64,000 nt of DNA from Blastococcus sp. TML/M2B (GTDB lineage Bacteria > Actinomycetota > Actinomycetes > Mycobacteriales > Geodermatophilaceae): contig NZ_JAENZZ010000001.1 of NCBI RefSeq assembly GCF_016612865.1, forward strand, positions 1-64,000, in the 5' to 3' direction. Made by a program: the position numbers and the translations under genes. Shown piece by piece: positions 7,759 to 17,177 of the stretch (positions within the stretch are counted from its first letter, which is position 1; each line of letters starts with the position of its first letter). The notes beneath the pieces are model-generated. The model was not told where the DNA came from. It was given only the letters and a program-made list of their open reading frames with translations, and did no database searches.

Positions 7759-9120
7759 TCAGCCGGCGCGGACGCGGGCGTAGCGGTCGAGGGCGACCTG
7801 CCGTTCGTGCGCGTGGTCGACCACCGGCTCGGGATAGCCGGCCGGGATGCCGCCGGGCGCCGTCCACGGCTCGTGCACGTGCTTCGGCTCGAGGTCGCGG
7901 AGCTCCGGCACCCACCGCTTCACGTAGCTGCCGTCGGGGTCGAACTTCTTGCCCTGGGTGATCGGGTTGAAGACGCGGTAGTAGGGCGAGGCGTCGGTGC
8001 CGGTGCCGGCGACCCACTGCCAGCCGTGGTTGTTGCTGGCGAGGTCACCGTCGACCAGGTGCCGCATGAAGTGCCGGGCGCCGAGCGTCCACTCCTGGTG
8101 CAGGTCCTTGACCAGGAACGAGGCGACGATCATCCGCACCCGGTTGTGCACGTAGGCCTCGCCGAGCAGCTGCCGCATGCCGGCGTCGACGATCGGGAAG
8201 CCGGTGCGGCCGGTCTGCCAGGCGCGCACCAGCTCCTCGGCGTCCGGGCCGCTGTCGTAGCCCATCGCACGCAACTCCGGCTTGAGGTACTCCCGGGCCG
8301 ACTCGGGGCGGTGCCACAGGACGTCGGCGTAGAAGTCCCGCCAGGCCAGTTCGTCGGTGTAGCGCCGCGCGGACTCCGACTGCTCGCCGGCCAGGTCGGC
8401 GGCGAGCGTGCGCGGGTGGATGCAGCCGTACTTGAGGTAGGCCGACATCCGGCTGGTGCCGTTCGTGCCGGGCAGGTTGCGGCCCTCGGCGTAGCCGCCG
8501 AGCCGCTCGTCGCGGAACCGCGCCCAGGCGTCGAGCGCGGCCCGCTCGCCGGCGTCCGGCAGGTCGGCGGTGGTCTCCGGTGCTGGTGGCGGGTCGTCCG
8601 AGCGGACGCCGGTGCGCCAGCGGACGCCCTCGGGCGGGCCGGCCGGCGCGCGCCAGCCGTGTTCCCGCCACGCGCGGGCGAAGGGGGAGAAGACCTGGAA
8701 CGGGGAGCCGTCCCGCTTGGTGACCCGGCCGGGGGTGACCAGGTACGGCGAGCCGGTGCGCACCAGCCCGACGTCGTCCAGCGCGCCCTCGACGGCGGCG
8801 TCGCGCTGCCGCCCGTAGGGGCCGGTGTCGGCGCTGACGTGCACGGTGGTCGCGCCGGCCTCGCGGGCCAGCTGCGGGAGGACGCGGGCCGGGTCCCCGG
8901 AGCGGAGCACCAGCGCGCCGTCGAGGTCGGCGTCCAGCGCGGCCAGGCAGTCGAGCAGGAACCGGCGGCGCGGCTCGCCGGAGGGCCCCCACAGCCGGTC
9001 GTCGAACACGAACACGGGGACGACGTCGCCGTCCGGGCCCGCCGCGTCGCGGGCGGCCAGCAGCGCGGGGTGGTCGTGCAGCCGCAGGTCCCGGCGGAAC
9101 CACAGCAGCGAGGTCGGCAC
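7759..9120 (-). CDS. phr: Deoxyribodipyrimidine photolyase
   Basis: A 453-residue class I cryptochrome/photolyase. The N-terminal photolyase alpha/beta domain begins LLWFRRDLRLHDHPAL. The FAD-binding helical domain has TSRMSAYLKYGCIHPR, LAWRDFYADVLW, TGFPIVDAGMRQL, VHNRVRMIVASFLVKDL and ASNNHGWQWVAGTGTDASPY. It repairs UV cyclobutane pyrimidine dimers using blue light. The GTG start at 9120 gives the canonical N-terminus. Upstream lies a 41-bp tandem repeat, and beyond it the divergent Fpg/Nei gene, another DNA-repair gene. Confidence 0.95.
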   Translation of the reverse strand: MPTSLLWFRRDLRLHDHPALLAARDAAGPDGDVVPVFVFDDRLWGPSGEPRRRFLLDCLAALDADLDGALVLRSGDPARVLPQLAREAGATTVHVSADTGPYGRQRDAAVEGALDDVGLVRTGSPYLVTPGRVTKRDGSPFQVFSPFARAWREHGWRAPAGPPEGVRWRTGVRSDDPPPAPETTADLPDAGERAALDAWARFRDERLGGYAEGRNLPGTNGTSRMSAYLKYGCIHPRTLAADLAGEQSESARRYTDELAWRDFYADVLWHRPESAREYLKPELRAMGYDSGPDAEELVRAWQTGRTGFPIVDAGMRQLLGEAYVHNRVRMIVASFLVKDLHQEWTLGARHFMRHLVDGDLASNNHGWQWVAGTGTDASPYYRVFNPITQGKKFDPDGSYVKRWVPELRDLEPKHVHEPWTAPGGIPAGYPEPVVDHAHERQVALDRYARVRAG

Positions 9121-9171
9121 CCGGCCGAGCGTAGGAAGGTCGTGCGCCACCCGCTTCCCGAACGGCGTGTC

Positions 9172-9306
9172 GTGCACGAACCGTCGTCCGTCGTCCTCCG
9201 ATGGGGCGGTATGTGCACGAACCGTCGTCCGTCGTCCTCCGATGGGGCGGTATGTGCACGAACCGTCGTCCGTCGTCCTCCGATGGGGCGGTATGTGCAC
9301 GAACCG
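9172..9306. repeat. 41-bp tandem repeat, 3.3 copies, in a divergent DNA-repair promoter region
   Basis: The unit begins GTGCACGAACCGTCGTCCGT and ends GATGGGGCGGTAT. Copies start at 9172, 9213 and 9254, with a partial copy (GTGCACGAACCG) at 9295. The three full copies appear identical. Each contains the palindrome GTGCAC. The array sits between the photolyase gene (minus) and the Fpg/Nei gene (plus). Contiguity without spacers rules out a CRISPR array. Confidence 0.95.
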
Positions 9307-9353
9307 CGCACCGGGCGACGGCGGAGCGCGCACATCCGGGCGATCATGGCGGG

Positions 9354-10208
9354 ATGCCCGAGTTGCCCGAGGTGGAGGCGCTGGCCGCCTTCCTGCGCGC
9401 GAACGCCGTCGGCCGGGTCCTGACCCGCGCCGACCTGGCCGCCGTGCAGGCGATCAAGACCTTCGACCCGCCGCTGTCCGCGCTCGGCGGGCTGGAGATC
9501 ACCGGTGCCTCGCGGCACGGCAAGTTCCTCGACCTCGACGTCTCCGGGCTGCACCTCGTCGTCCACCTGGCGCGGGCCGGGTGGCTGCACTGGCGGGAGA
9601 ACCTGCCGGCGGCGCCGCCCAAGCCGGGCAAGGGCCCGCTCGCCCTGCGCGTGCACCTCGATGACGGGAACGGGTTCGACCTCACCGAGCAGGGCACCCG
9701 CAAGGGGCTGGCGATCTACGTCGTCCGCACGCCGGCCGAGGTGCCGGGCATCGCCCGGCTGGGTCCCGATGCGCTCGAGGTGGACCGGGAGACCTTCGCC
9801 GCCCTCATGGCCGGCCGGTCGGGGCAGCTCAAGGGCGCGCTCACCGATCAGACGCTGCTCTCCGGGATCGGCAACGCCTACTCCGACGAGATCCTGCACG
9901 CCGCGCGGCTCTCGCCGTTCAAGGGCGCCGACAAGCTCAAGGACGACGAACTGGTCCGTCTCCACGATGCCGTGCACGCCACGCTCACCGACGCGCTCGA
10001 ACGCCAGGTCGGGCAGCGCGCGGCGACGATGAAGGGCGAGAAGCGCTCCGGGTTGCAGGTGCACGCGCGCACCGGGCTGCCGTGCCCCGTCTGCGGCGAC
10101 ACGGTGCGCGAGGTCAGCTTCGCCGACACCTCGCTGCAGTACTGCCCCACCTGCCAGACCGGCGGCAAGCCGCTGGCCGACCGGCGGATGTCCAAGCTCC
10201 TGCGCTGA
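9354..10208 (+). CDS. Formamidopyrimidine-DNA glycosylase / endonuclease VIII family protein
   Basis: A 284-residue base-excision glycosylase/AP lyase. The N-terminus MPELPEVEAL supplies the catalytic Pro and Glu. Lys in HGKFLDLD, the H2TH segment (LKGALTDQTLLSGIGNAYSDEIL) and a C-terminal CPVC...CPTC zinc finger are all present. It matches the actinobacterial Fpg/Nei homologues, and substrate preference (8-oxoG, FaPy or oxidised pyrimidines) cannot be read from the sequence. The ATG at 9354 gives the required N-terminal proline. It shares its upstream region with photolyase. Confidence 0.93.
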   Translation: MPELPEVEALAAFLRANAVGRVLTRADLAAVQAIKTFDPPLSALGGLEITGASRHGKFLDLDVSGLHLVVHLARAGWLHWRENLPAAPPKPGKGPLALRVHLDDGNGFDLTEQGTRKGLAIYVVRTPAEVPGIARLGPDALEVDRETFAALMAGRSGQLKGALTDQTLLSGIGNAYSDEILHAARLSPFKGADKLKDDELVRLHDAVHATLTDALERQVGQRAATMKGEKRSGLQVHARTGLPCPVCGDTVREVSFADTSLQYCPTCQTGGKPLADRRMSKLLR

Positions 10209-10259
10209 CGCCGCCGACCCGATGCGTGAAGGCGGCGACGACGGGGGTAGCAGTGCCCG

Positions 10260-11237
10260 GTGACCGCCGCCGCCCTCCCCGCGTCGTCCGAGGAGGCCGT
10301 CGCGGCCACGGCCGGGGCCTTCGTGGCGCTGATCGACGGCGGCTGGTCCCTGCCGCTCCCGGGGTCGGGCGACACGGCCGGGCGCTGGCGGGCCCTCCGC
10401 GACCTGGGCGCCGCCGACCTGCCCCTCGCCCGCCTCGCCGAGGGGCACGCCGATGCCGTGGCCGTCCTCGCCGAGCTGGGCGGCCCGCCCGTGACGAGCG
10501 GGGAGCGCCTCGGCGTCTGGGCCGCCGAGCCGCCCTCGGGCCGGGTGACTGCCCGCCGGGGCCCCGGCGGCTGGCGCCTCGACGGGCGCAAGCAGTGGTG
10601 CTCGGGGGCGCGGGTGTGCACCGCGGCCCTGGTCACCGCGCACGCCGACGACGGGCGGCGGCTGTTCCTCGTCGACCTCTCCTCGCCCGGTGTCGCCCCG
10701 GCACCCGGCCGGTGGGCCGCCCCCGGCATGGCCGGCAGCGACACCGCCGACGTGCTGCTGGACGACGTCCCGGCGTCGGAGATCGGCGGCCCGCGCGCCT
10801 ACCTGGACCGGCCCGGCTTCTGGCACGGCGGCATCGGGGTGGCGGCGGTGTGGGCCGGCGGCGCGGCCGGCGTCGCCGCGGTCCTCGAGGCGGTGGTGGC
10901 CGCCTCGCCCGATCCGTACCGGGACGCGGCCTGGGGCGCCGTCGACGTCCTGCTGTCCGGGATGGAGGCCGCGCTCGCCGTCGCCGCCGCCGAGATCGAC
11001 GCCGATCCGGCGGACGGCGCGGGCACCGCCGCGCGGCGGGCGCACCGGGTGCGCGGCCTGGTCGCGCGGGCCGGGACCGAGGTGCTCGAGACGGTCGCCG
11101 GGGCGCTCGGCGCCGGCCCGGCCGCCCACGACGCGCGCTACGCGGCGCACGCCGCGGACCTGGCCGTCTACCTGCGCCAGCACCACGGGCAGCGCGACCT
11201 CGCGGTGCTGGCCGACCTGCTGCGCGCCGGCTCGTGA
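10260..11237 (+). CDS. Acyl-CoA dehydrogenase family protein (short)
   Basis: A 325-residue protein, about 50 residues shorter than classical acyl-CoA dehydrogenases. The mid-domain beta part is recognisable (GWRLDGRKQWCSGARVCTAALV, then LFLVDLSSPGV and DTADVLLDDVPA), followed by a helical C-terminal domain with LVARAGTEVLETVAGALGA. FAD-dependent dehydrogenation is expected, but the catalytic glutamate is not clear. It is the first gene of a four-gene run with stop/start overlaps (PIG-L deacetylase, methyltransferase, GT2), which points to a tailored glycan or glycolipid rather than beta-oxidation. GTG start. Confidence 0.75.
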   Translation: MTAAALPASSEEAVAATAGAFVALIDGGWSLPLPGSGDTAGRWRALRDLGAADLPLARLAEGHADAVAVLAELGGPPVTSGERLGVWAAEPPSGRVTARRGPGGWRLDGRKQWCSGARVCTAALVTAHADDGRRLFLVDLSSPGVAPAPGRWAAPGMAGSDTADVLLDDVPASEIGGPRAYLDRPGFWHGGIGVAAVWAGGAAGVAAVLEAVVAASPDPYRDAAWGAVDVLLSGMEAALAVAAAEIDADPADGAGTAARRAHRVRGLVARAGTEVLETVAGALGAGPAAHDARYAAHAADLAVYLRQHHGQRDLAVLADLLRAGS

Positions 11238-11986
11238 CCGTCCCCGCGGCCGGTCACCGCCCCGACGCCACGCCGGAAGGGGCCTGGGCCGGGTGGCTGC
11301 CGGGGCGCTCCTGGCCCGCGTGGACGTGGGACCCCGCATGGCGCGAGGTGGCGGTGTGCGCCGCCCACCCGGACGACGAGGTGCTCGGCGTCGGCGGGAC
11401 GATGGCGCTGCTCGCCGCCGCCGGCGTGCGGGTGCACCTGGTCGCGGTCACCGACGGCGAGGCCAGCCACCCCGGCAGCGCGGTGAGGGCACCGGCCGAC
11501 CTGGCCAGGGCCCGCGTCGACGAGTCCGGACGAGCGCTCGCCGCGCTCGGGCTGGGCGACGCGCGGACGACCCGGCTGGGGCTGCCCGACAGCGCCGTCG
11601 CCGCGCACGAGACCGAGCTCGTCGACGCGCTGACGGCCGCATTCGAGGGGGCCGACGCCGTCCTCACCACCTGGAGCGGGGACGGGCACCCCGACCACGA
11701 CGCGGTCGGCCGTGCCGCGGTGGTGGCCGGCTCCCGGCGGGGCCTGCCCGTCTGGCAGTACCCGGTGTGGACCTGGCACTGGGCGGCCCCCGGCGATCCT
11801 CGGGTCCCCTGGGATAGTGCCCACCAGGTGGCGCTGCCGCGCGCGGTGCGGGCCGCCAAGAGCACCGCGATCGACTGCTTCACCACGCAGATCGCTCCCC
11901 TGGGTCCCGACCCGGCGGACGCCGTCGTCCTGCTCCCGGAGTTCCTGGCGCACTTCGGCCGACCGCACGAGGTGCTCTGGAGATGA
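11234..11986 (+). CDS. PIG-L family N-deacetylase
   Basis: A 250-residue LmbE/PIG-L fold protein. The zinc site is visible as AAHPDDEVLGVGG near the N-terminus and HPDHDAVGRAAV in the middle. Family members remove the N-acetyl group of GlcNAc conjugates (MshB, Mca, PIG-L). The GTG start overlaps the TGA of the acyl-CoA dehydrogenase gene, and the end overlaps the methyltransferase start (ATGA). Its physiological substrate is unknown. The neighbouring glycosyltransferase suggests a locally made GlcNAc-containing product. Confidence 0.88.
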   Translation: MTVPAAGHRPDATPEGAWAGWLPGRSWPAWTWDPAWREVAVCAAHPDDEVLGVGGTMALLAAAGVRVHLVAVTDGEASHPGSAVRAPADLARARVDESGRALAALGLGDARTTRLGLPDSAVAAHETELVDALTAAFEGADAVLTTWSGDGHPDHDAVGRAAVVAGSRRGLPVWQYPVWTWHWAAPGDPRVPWDSAHQVALPRAVRAAKSTAIDCFTTQIAPLGPDPADAVVLLPEFLAHFGRPHEVLWR

Positions 11987-12598
11987 CCCTCCCCGCGTCC
12001 TTCTTCGACGGCATGTACGCCGACGCCGACGACCCCTGGTCGATGCGTACTCGCTGGTACGAGCGGCGCAAGTACGCCCTCACGACGGCGGTGCTGCCGC
12101 GCGAGCGCTACCTCGAGGGGCTGGAGGTCGGCTGCTCGGTGGGGGAGCTGACCGCCGCGCTGGCGTCCCGGTGCGACCGGCTGACCGGCTGGGACGCCAG
12201 CGTCGCCGCCGTGCAGCGCGCCGGCCGCCGCGTGGCGGACCTCCCGGGCGTCACCGTCGAGCACCGGGCGGTCCCCGGCGACGCGCTGCCCGCCGTCGAC
12301 CTGCTCGTGCTCTCCGAGGTCCTCTACTACCTCGACCCCGCCGACCTCGACCTGCTGCTCGGCCAGGTGCGCGCCGCGGTGCGGCCGGGTGGCACCCTGC
12401 TGGCCGTGCACTGGCGGCACGAGGTGGCCGGCTACCCGCAGACCGGCGACGCGGTGCACGCCGCCCTGCGTGCCGGCCTGGACTGGCCCGTCGTCGCCGG
12501 GACACGAGGAGCCTGACTTCCTGCTCGACTGCTGGGTGCGGGCACCGGCCGCGGACCTCCGGGCCGCCTCGGTGGCCGCGGCCGAGGACCTCTGGTGA
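11983..12598 (+). CDS. NodS-like SAM-dependent methyltransferase (artefactual frameshift)
   Basis: The SAM-binding motif I is LEVGCSVGELTAALA, followed by LTGWDAS (motif II) and LLVLSEVLYYL (motif IV). The length and N-terminus (ASFFDGMYADADDPWSMRTRWYERRKY) resemble NodS N-methyltransferases of Nod-factor synthesis. The last 30 residues (HEEPDFLLDCWVRAPAADLR) are in another frame. Removing one base at 12502 gives a continuous 204-residue protein. The position is on the 500-nt lattice of insertions, so the gene is probably intact. Overlaps both neighbours by 4 nt. Confidence 0.85.
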
Positions 12599-13323
12599 GC
12601 GACCCGGTCCTGATCGGCGTGGTGGTGCCGGCCCGGGACGAGGCGCTGCTGCTGCCGGCCTGCCTGGACGCGCTGGCGCTGGCCGCGCGGCAGCCGGAGG
12701 CGGCGGGCGTGCGGGTGCTGGTGGTCGTCGTCGCCGACCGGTGCACCGACGGCACCGCCGCGATCGCCCGCGCGGCCGGCGCCCGCGTCGTGGTCACCGA
12801 CGCGGGCAACGTCGGCGCCGCGCGGCACGCCGGGATGGTGGCCGTGCTGGACGAGGCGGCCGCCCGCGGCCTGGCCGACGACCGCGTCTGGCTGGCGTGC
12901 ACCGACGCGGACAGCCGGGTGCCCGGCGACTGGCTGGTGCACCAGCGGGCCGCGGCGCGGTCGGGGGTCGACGCCGTCGTCGGCACCGTGGAGGTGACGG
13001 ACTGGTCCGGCCTCCCCGGGCACGTGCCGGAGCGCTTCCTGGCCGCCTACGACGCCTGGCAGGGCGCGGGGCTCGTCGCGCACCCGCACGTGCACGGCGC
13101 CAACCTCGGGGTGAGGGGCAGCGCCTACTGCGCCGCCGGGGGCTTTCCGCCGCTGGCGGTCTCCGAGGACGTGGCGCTGGTCGAGGCCCTGGTGGGGGCC
13201 GGACGGGTCGTGCTCCGCACCCCGGTGAGCCCGGTGGCCACCTCGTCGCGCCGTGCCCCGCGCGCGGAGGGTGGCTTCGGCACCGACCTGGACCGGCTGG
13301 CCACCGACGCGGCGACCGGGTGA
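12595..13323 (+). CDS. Family 2 glycosyltransferase
   Basis: A 242-residue GT-A glycosyltransferase. The N-terminus is IGVVVPARDEALLLPACLDAL, the nucleotide-binding Asp lies in VVVADRCTDGT, the DxD is in CTDADSRVPGDWL, and the acceptor-region acidic motif is SEDVALVEAL. There is no membrane helix, so it acts on a soluble or cytosolic-face acceptor. It is the last gene of the overlapping four-gene cassette. The donor sugar is unknown; UDP-GlcNAc would fit the adjacent deacetylase (inference). Confidence 0.85.
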   Translation: MSDPVLIGVVVPARDEALLLPACLDALALAARQPEAAGVRVLVVVVADRCTDGTAAIARAAGARVVVTDAGNVGAARHAGMVAVLDEAAARGLADDRVWLACTDADSRVPGDWLVHQRAAARSGVDAVVGTVEVTDWSGLPGHVPERFLAAYDAWQGAGLVAHPHVHGANLGVRGSAYCAAGGFPPLAVSEDVALVEALVGAGRVVLRTPVSPVATSSRRAPRAEGGFGTDLDRLATDAATG

Positions 13324-13327
13324 CCGG

Positions 13328-14527
13328 TCAGCCCGGCAGGAGCGCGGTGAGCCTCGTGAGCGTCCGGGCCAGCACGGAGCTGCCCACCCCGGCGGCGTCG
13401 CCATGCCCGTCGGCGGCCGAGCCGACCGCCGTCCACCAGTCCCGCAGCGGGGGCGGGGCGAGGACGTCGACCCGCTCGCCGGGCCGGGGGACGACGACGG
13501 CGACCTCCCGCGGGCCGGCGGCGGCGAGCAGCCGCTGCACCGGCTCGGCCCAGCGGTGGAACGCCAGGTTGAAGGTGGCCCAGTGGATGGGCAGCAGCAC
13601 CGCCCCGCCGAGGTCGCCGTGCGCCCGGACGGCCTCCTCGGGGTCCATGTGGATGGCGTGCCAGGCGTCGTTGTAGGCGCCGACCGGCAGCAGCGTGAGG
13701 TCGAAGGGGCCCAGTCGCGCGCCGATCGCGGCGAAGGCGGGCGTGTAGCCGGTGTCGCCGCCGAAGAACACGCGGTGCCGCGGGCCGGCGATCGCCCACG
13801 ACGCCCACAGCGTGGTGTTGCGGTGCAGGTAGCGGCCGGAGAAGTGGCGGGCCTCGGTGCAGGTGAGCGTCAGCCCGGCGACCTCGTGCACGCCGTCCCA
13901 GTCGAGCTCGACGATCCGCTCCTCGGGCACGTTCCAGGTGCGCAGGTGCTCGCCGATGCCGAGGGGGACGACGAACGGCGCCGTCTGGGTGCGCAGCAGC
14001 GCCCGGACCGTGGGCAGGTCGAGGTGGTCGTAGTGGTCGTGCGAGATCAGGACGGCGTCGACCGGGGGCAGCTCCTCCAGCGGCACCGGCGGCTCGTGCA
14101 GGCGGGTCGGCCCGAAGACCGGGGACGGCGAGACGCGGTGGCCCCACACCGGGTCGACCAGCACCCGGCGCCCGTCGACCTCCAGCAGCGCGCTGGCGTG
14201 GCCGAACCAGGTGACGGCGAGCTCGGCGGCCTCGGCCGGGAGCTCGGCGTGCACCAGCGGGATCGGGCCGCCGGGCAGCCCGACGTGCCGCTCCTCGTGC
14301 CACTGCCGGAGCAGGCCGTCGCGGGTGTTGGCGGGCGCGAGGGCGGGCGTGGGCAGGGTGTTGCGGAACGCGCCGTCGGAGAAGTGCGGCGAGCCGGCGA
14401 CCACCGGGCGCAGCCGGCGGCGGTGCGCGCCGAGCGCCGTCGGCAGGCCCCAGGCGGCGGCGGTCAGCCAGCCCACCGGACCGGCGAGGACGGCGGCGGT
14501 GACGGCGGCACGGCGGAGGAGGGGCAC
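13328..14527 (-). CDS. MBL-fold metal-dependent hydrolase (NAPE-PLD/UlaG-like)
   Basis: A 399-residue metallo-beta-lactamase fold protein with an N-terminal hydrophobic anchor (AAVTAAVLAGPVGWLTAAAWGL). The metal ligands are in SHDHYDHLD, EARHFSGR, FGGDTGYTPAF and LLPIHWATF. The spacing and the WFGHASALLEVDGRRVLVDPVWGHR segment resemble the NAPE-phospholipase D branch, so a membrane-lipid phosphodiester substrate is possible. It converges on the GT2 gene with 4 nt between the stop codons. Whether it acts with the glycan cassette is unknown. Confidence 0.82.
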   Translation of the reverse strand: MPLLRRAAVTAAVLAGPVGWLTAAAWGLPTALGAHRRRLRPVVAGSPHFSDGAFRNTLPTPALAPANTRDGLLRQWHEERHVGLPGGPIPLVHAELPAEAAELAVTWFGHASALLEVDGRRVLVDPVWGHRVSPSPVFGPTRLHEPPVPLEELPPVDAVLISHDHYDHLDLPTVRALLRTQTAPFVVPLGIGEHLRTWNVPEERIVELDWDGVHEVAGLTLTCTEARHFSGRYLHRNTTLWASWAIAGPRHRVFFGGDTGYTPAFAAIGARLGPFDLTLLPVGAYNDAWHAIHMDPEEAVRAHGDLGGAVLLPIHWATFNLAFHRWAEPVQRLLAAAGPREVAVVVPRPGERVDVLAPPPLRDWWTAVGSAADGHGDAAGVGSSVLARTLTRLTALLPG

Positions 14528-14602
14528 GGGTCCAGTGTCCCAGCCGCGGGCGGGGCGGCGGAGGTTCCACGTGCAACCTCACACGGGGGGCGGGGCGGGG
14601 GC

Positions 14603-14685
14603 GGCGTCCTCCCTCACCGGCGAGCGTCCTCCCTCGTGGTGCGCGCTGAGGGAGGACGCTCGACGATCAGGTCACCTGATCGTGG
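14603..14685. repeat. Composite intergenic palindrome, family B (copy 1)
   Basis: A direct half-copy GCGTCCTCCCTCA is followed by a hairpin GCGTCCTCCCTC...GAGGGAGGACGC (14624-14659), then the palindrome ACGATCAGGT-C-ACCTGATCGT (14663-14683). It lies between the 5' end of the MBL gene and the 3' end of the FtsX-like gene, both on the minus strand, so it trails the ABC exporter operon. The same building blocks occur at 28361, 38961 and 44092. Confidence 0.9.
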
Positions 14686-14701
14686 CCGGGAGGCCCAGGG
14701 G

Positions 14702-17172
14702 TCAGGCGGCGATGGCGGCCACCGGGGAGGTGCGGGCGGCCGTGCGGGCCGGCAGCACCGAGGCGAGCAGCCCGGCCAGCGTGGCGACGACGACGATCGC
14801 GGCCACCTGCAGCCACGGGACGTCGAGCACGATCTCCCCCTGCTCGCCGAGCACCGACGCGACGCCGGTCAGCCCGTAGGCGCCGCCGATGAGCACGCCC
14901 AGCACCGCGGCGACGCCGGCCACGAGCACCGACTCCCAGGCGAGCAGCCCGCGCAGCTGCCGGCGGGTGAGCCCCAGCGCGCGGAGCAGGCCGTTCTCCT
15001 GCACGCCGCTCCACCACCGACAGCGCGAGGGTGTTGCCCACCCCGATCAGCGCGATGACCACGGCGACGGCGAGCAGCCCGGTGACGACGAGCAGCAGGA
15101 TGTCCAGCACCTCGTCGAGCTCGGCGCGCATGGTGACGATGCCGGTGACCTGCGCCTCCGGGTCCCGCTCGGCCACCAGGTCGGTGACGTCGTCGACGGT
15201 GCCGGTCTGCGCGTCGGGATCGGCGGCGTCCAGCAGCAGCCACAGCTCGGCGGTGCCGGCGTCCGGGACCAGCGAGCGCAGCGCGTCGGCCTCCAGGAGC
15301 AGCGGCTGGTCGAGCGTCGTGAGCTGCGCCTGCAGGGTGACCTTCGCGCCGTCGACCTCGAAGGTGACCGGCGCGCCGTCCTGCACCGTCCAGGCGTCGG
15401 ACGCCCACTCCGGCAGCACCGCGACGCCGGTCGAGGGCAGGTCCACCTTGTCGGTGGACCGCAGCACCGTGGTGGCCTCGGCCGGGTCGACCCCCTGCAC
15501 GAACACCTCCTCGCCGTCGGGCCCCGTGACGCTGCCACCGATGACCGTGGCGGCGCGGTCCACGCCGTCGAGGTCGGCGAGCGCGCGGGCCACCGACGGC
15601 TCCAGTTCCGCGTCGTAGCTCTGCACGACGACGTCGGTGGGGAACTCGGCGTCCAGGGCCTCCTGCGCGGTGGCCTTGGTCGACGCCGCGCCGACGACGA
15701 ACGCGCTGGTCAGCGTCACGCCGATGAGCAGCGCGGTGGCCGTCGCCGCCGTCCGACGGGGGTTGCGGGTGGCGTTCCCCGCGGCCAGCCGGGCGGGCAC
15801 GCCGCCGAACCGGCCGGCCAGCCGGCCCGCGGCCGCGACGACCGGCGGAACGGCGCGCTGGGCGAGCAGCACGACGCCGAGGAAGCTGAGCACCCCGCCG
15901 GGCAGCGCGACCAGCACCGACGCGGTGAGCACGCCGGCGGCCAGCAGCCCGGCGCCGGGGACCAGCAGCAGCAGGCCCGCGATCAGCCGCAGCAGGCCCG
16001 GGCGGGAGCGCAGCGGCGCGGCGTCGACCGGGCGCAGCGCGGCCAGTGGCGCGACCTTCGTCGCGGCGCGCGCCGGGGCGAGCGCGGCGAGCACGGTGAC
16101 GACGGTGCCGACGCCGGTCCCGGTCAGCACCGCGTAGAGGGGCACGGCCACGCCGGACAGCGGGATGGCCGAGTTGCTGCCGACCAGCGCGGAGACCCCC
16201 GCGGCCAGCCCGATGCCCAGGACGACGCCGACGACCGAGGACACCAGCCCGGTGGCCAGCGCCTCGCCCAGCACGCTGCGGCGGACCTGGCGGGCCGTGG
16301 CGCCGACGCAGCGCAGCAGCGCCAGCTCACGGGTCCGCTGGGCGAGCAGCACGGCGAAGGTGTTGGCGATGACCAGCCCGGCGACCACCACGGCGACGGT
16401 GCCGAACACGAGCAGCACGGCGGCCAGCGCGGTGGAGCTGCCCATCAGGTCGGCGGCGGCCTTCTCGGCCTGCTCCTCCCCGGTACGTACGACGGTGCCG
16501 TCGGGGGCGGCGGTCGCGACCTCGTCGAAGACCTGGTCGGCGGAGAAGCCCGGGCCGGCGGCGACGCGCAGGACGATCACGTCGGTCGCACCCCACGCGC
16601 GCGCCTGCTCCTCGGTGACGAACCCCCGGGCGTAGAGCCCGGCCTCGGGGTCGCCCCGCAGGTCGACGATGCCGGTGACGGTGGCCTCCGACTCGGACGG
16701 CTCGCCGTCCCCGTCGTACGTGGAGACGGACACGACGTCGCCGACCTCGGCGCGGGCGCGCTCGCTGACGGCGATCTCGCCGTCGCCCGCGGGCAGCCGG
16801 CCGGCGCTCAGCTCCTGCCAGCGCAGCTGCGGCGCGTCGGCGATGGACTCCACGGACACGTACTGGGCGCCCGGACGCCCCGGGAGGGCGGCCTGGACGC
16901 CTACCTCGTAGCTCGGGGCGACGGCGCCGACCGGGGCGAGCGCGGCGACCGCTGCGACGTCGTCGTCGGTGAAGGGCCGGTCCCAGGTCGTGCTGACGAC
17001 GGCAGGCGGCGTCGACGTACCGGGCGCCGACGCTGTCCAGGACGGTGCTGCGGGAGGTCTCGTTGAGGACCAGGGTGGCCACGACGAAGCCGACGGCGAT
17101 GACGACGGCGAGCGTGGAGGCGATCAGCCGGGCCGCGTGGGTGCGCAGCTGGGCGAGGACGACGGAGCGCAT
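14702..17172 (-). CDS. MacB/FtsX-type ABC transporter permease (two artefactual frameshifts)
   Basis: An 822-residue protein once one base is removed at 15003 and one at 17004. An N-terminal transmembrane helix (LIASTLAVVIAVGFVVATLVL) is followed by a MacB periplasmic-core-like region, an FtsX domain (residues about 240-380), a second helix bundle and a second extracellular plus FtsX domain ending in RRQLRGLLAWESVLVAG. This is the double-FtsX architecture with about 8-10 helices. It lies directly downstream of the MacB-type ATPase gene (5 nt). Role: export of lipoprotein, peptide or drug, or envelope mechanotransmission; substrate unknown. Both frameshifts lie on the 500-nt lattice. Confidence 0.88.
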
Positions 17173-17177
17173 CGGGG

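Noticed and set aside
9172..9306. Possible CRISPR array.
   Set aside because: The 41-bp units are contiguous with no unique spacers, and no cas genes are present.
9172..9306. LexA/SOS box or RecA-independent damage motif in the photolyase-Fpg/Nei spacer.
   Set aside because: No TCGAAC...GTTCGA-type sequence is present; only the GTGCAC palindrome recurs.
8130..11339. A 1069-codon open frame on the minus strand opposite photolyase, Fpg/Nei and acyl-CoA dehydrogenase genes.
   Set aside because: Composition is Arg/Gly/Ala/Pro-rich without domains; it is a GC-driven shadow of genes with clear motifs on the other strand or frame.
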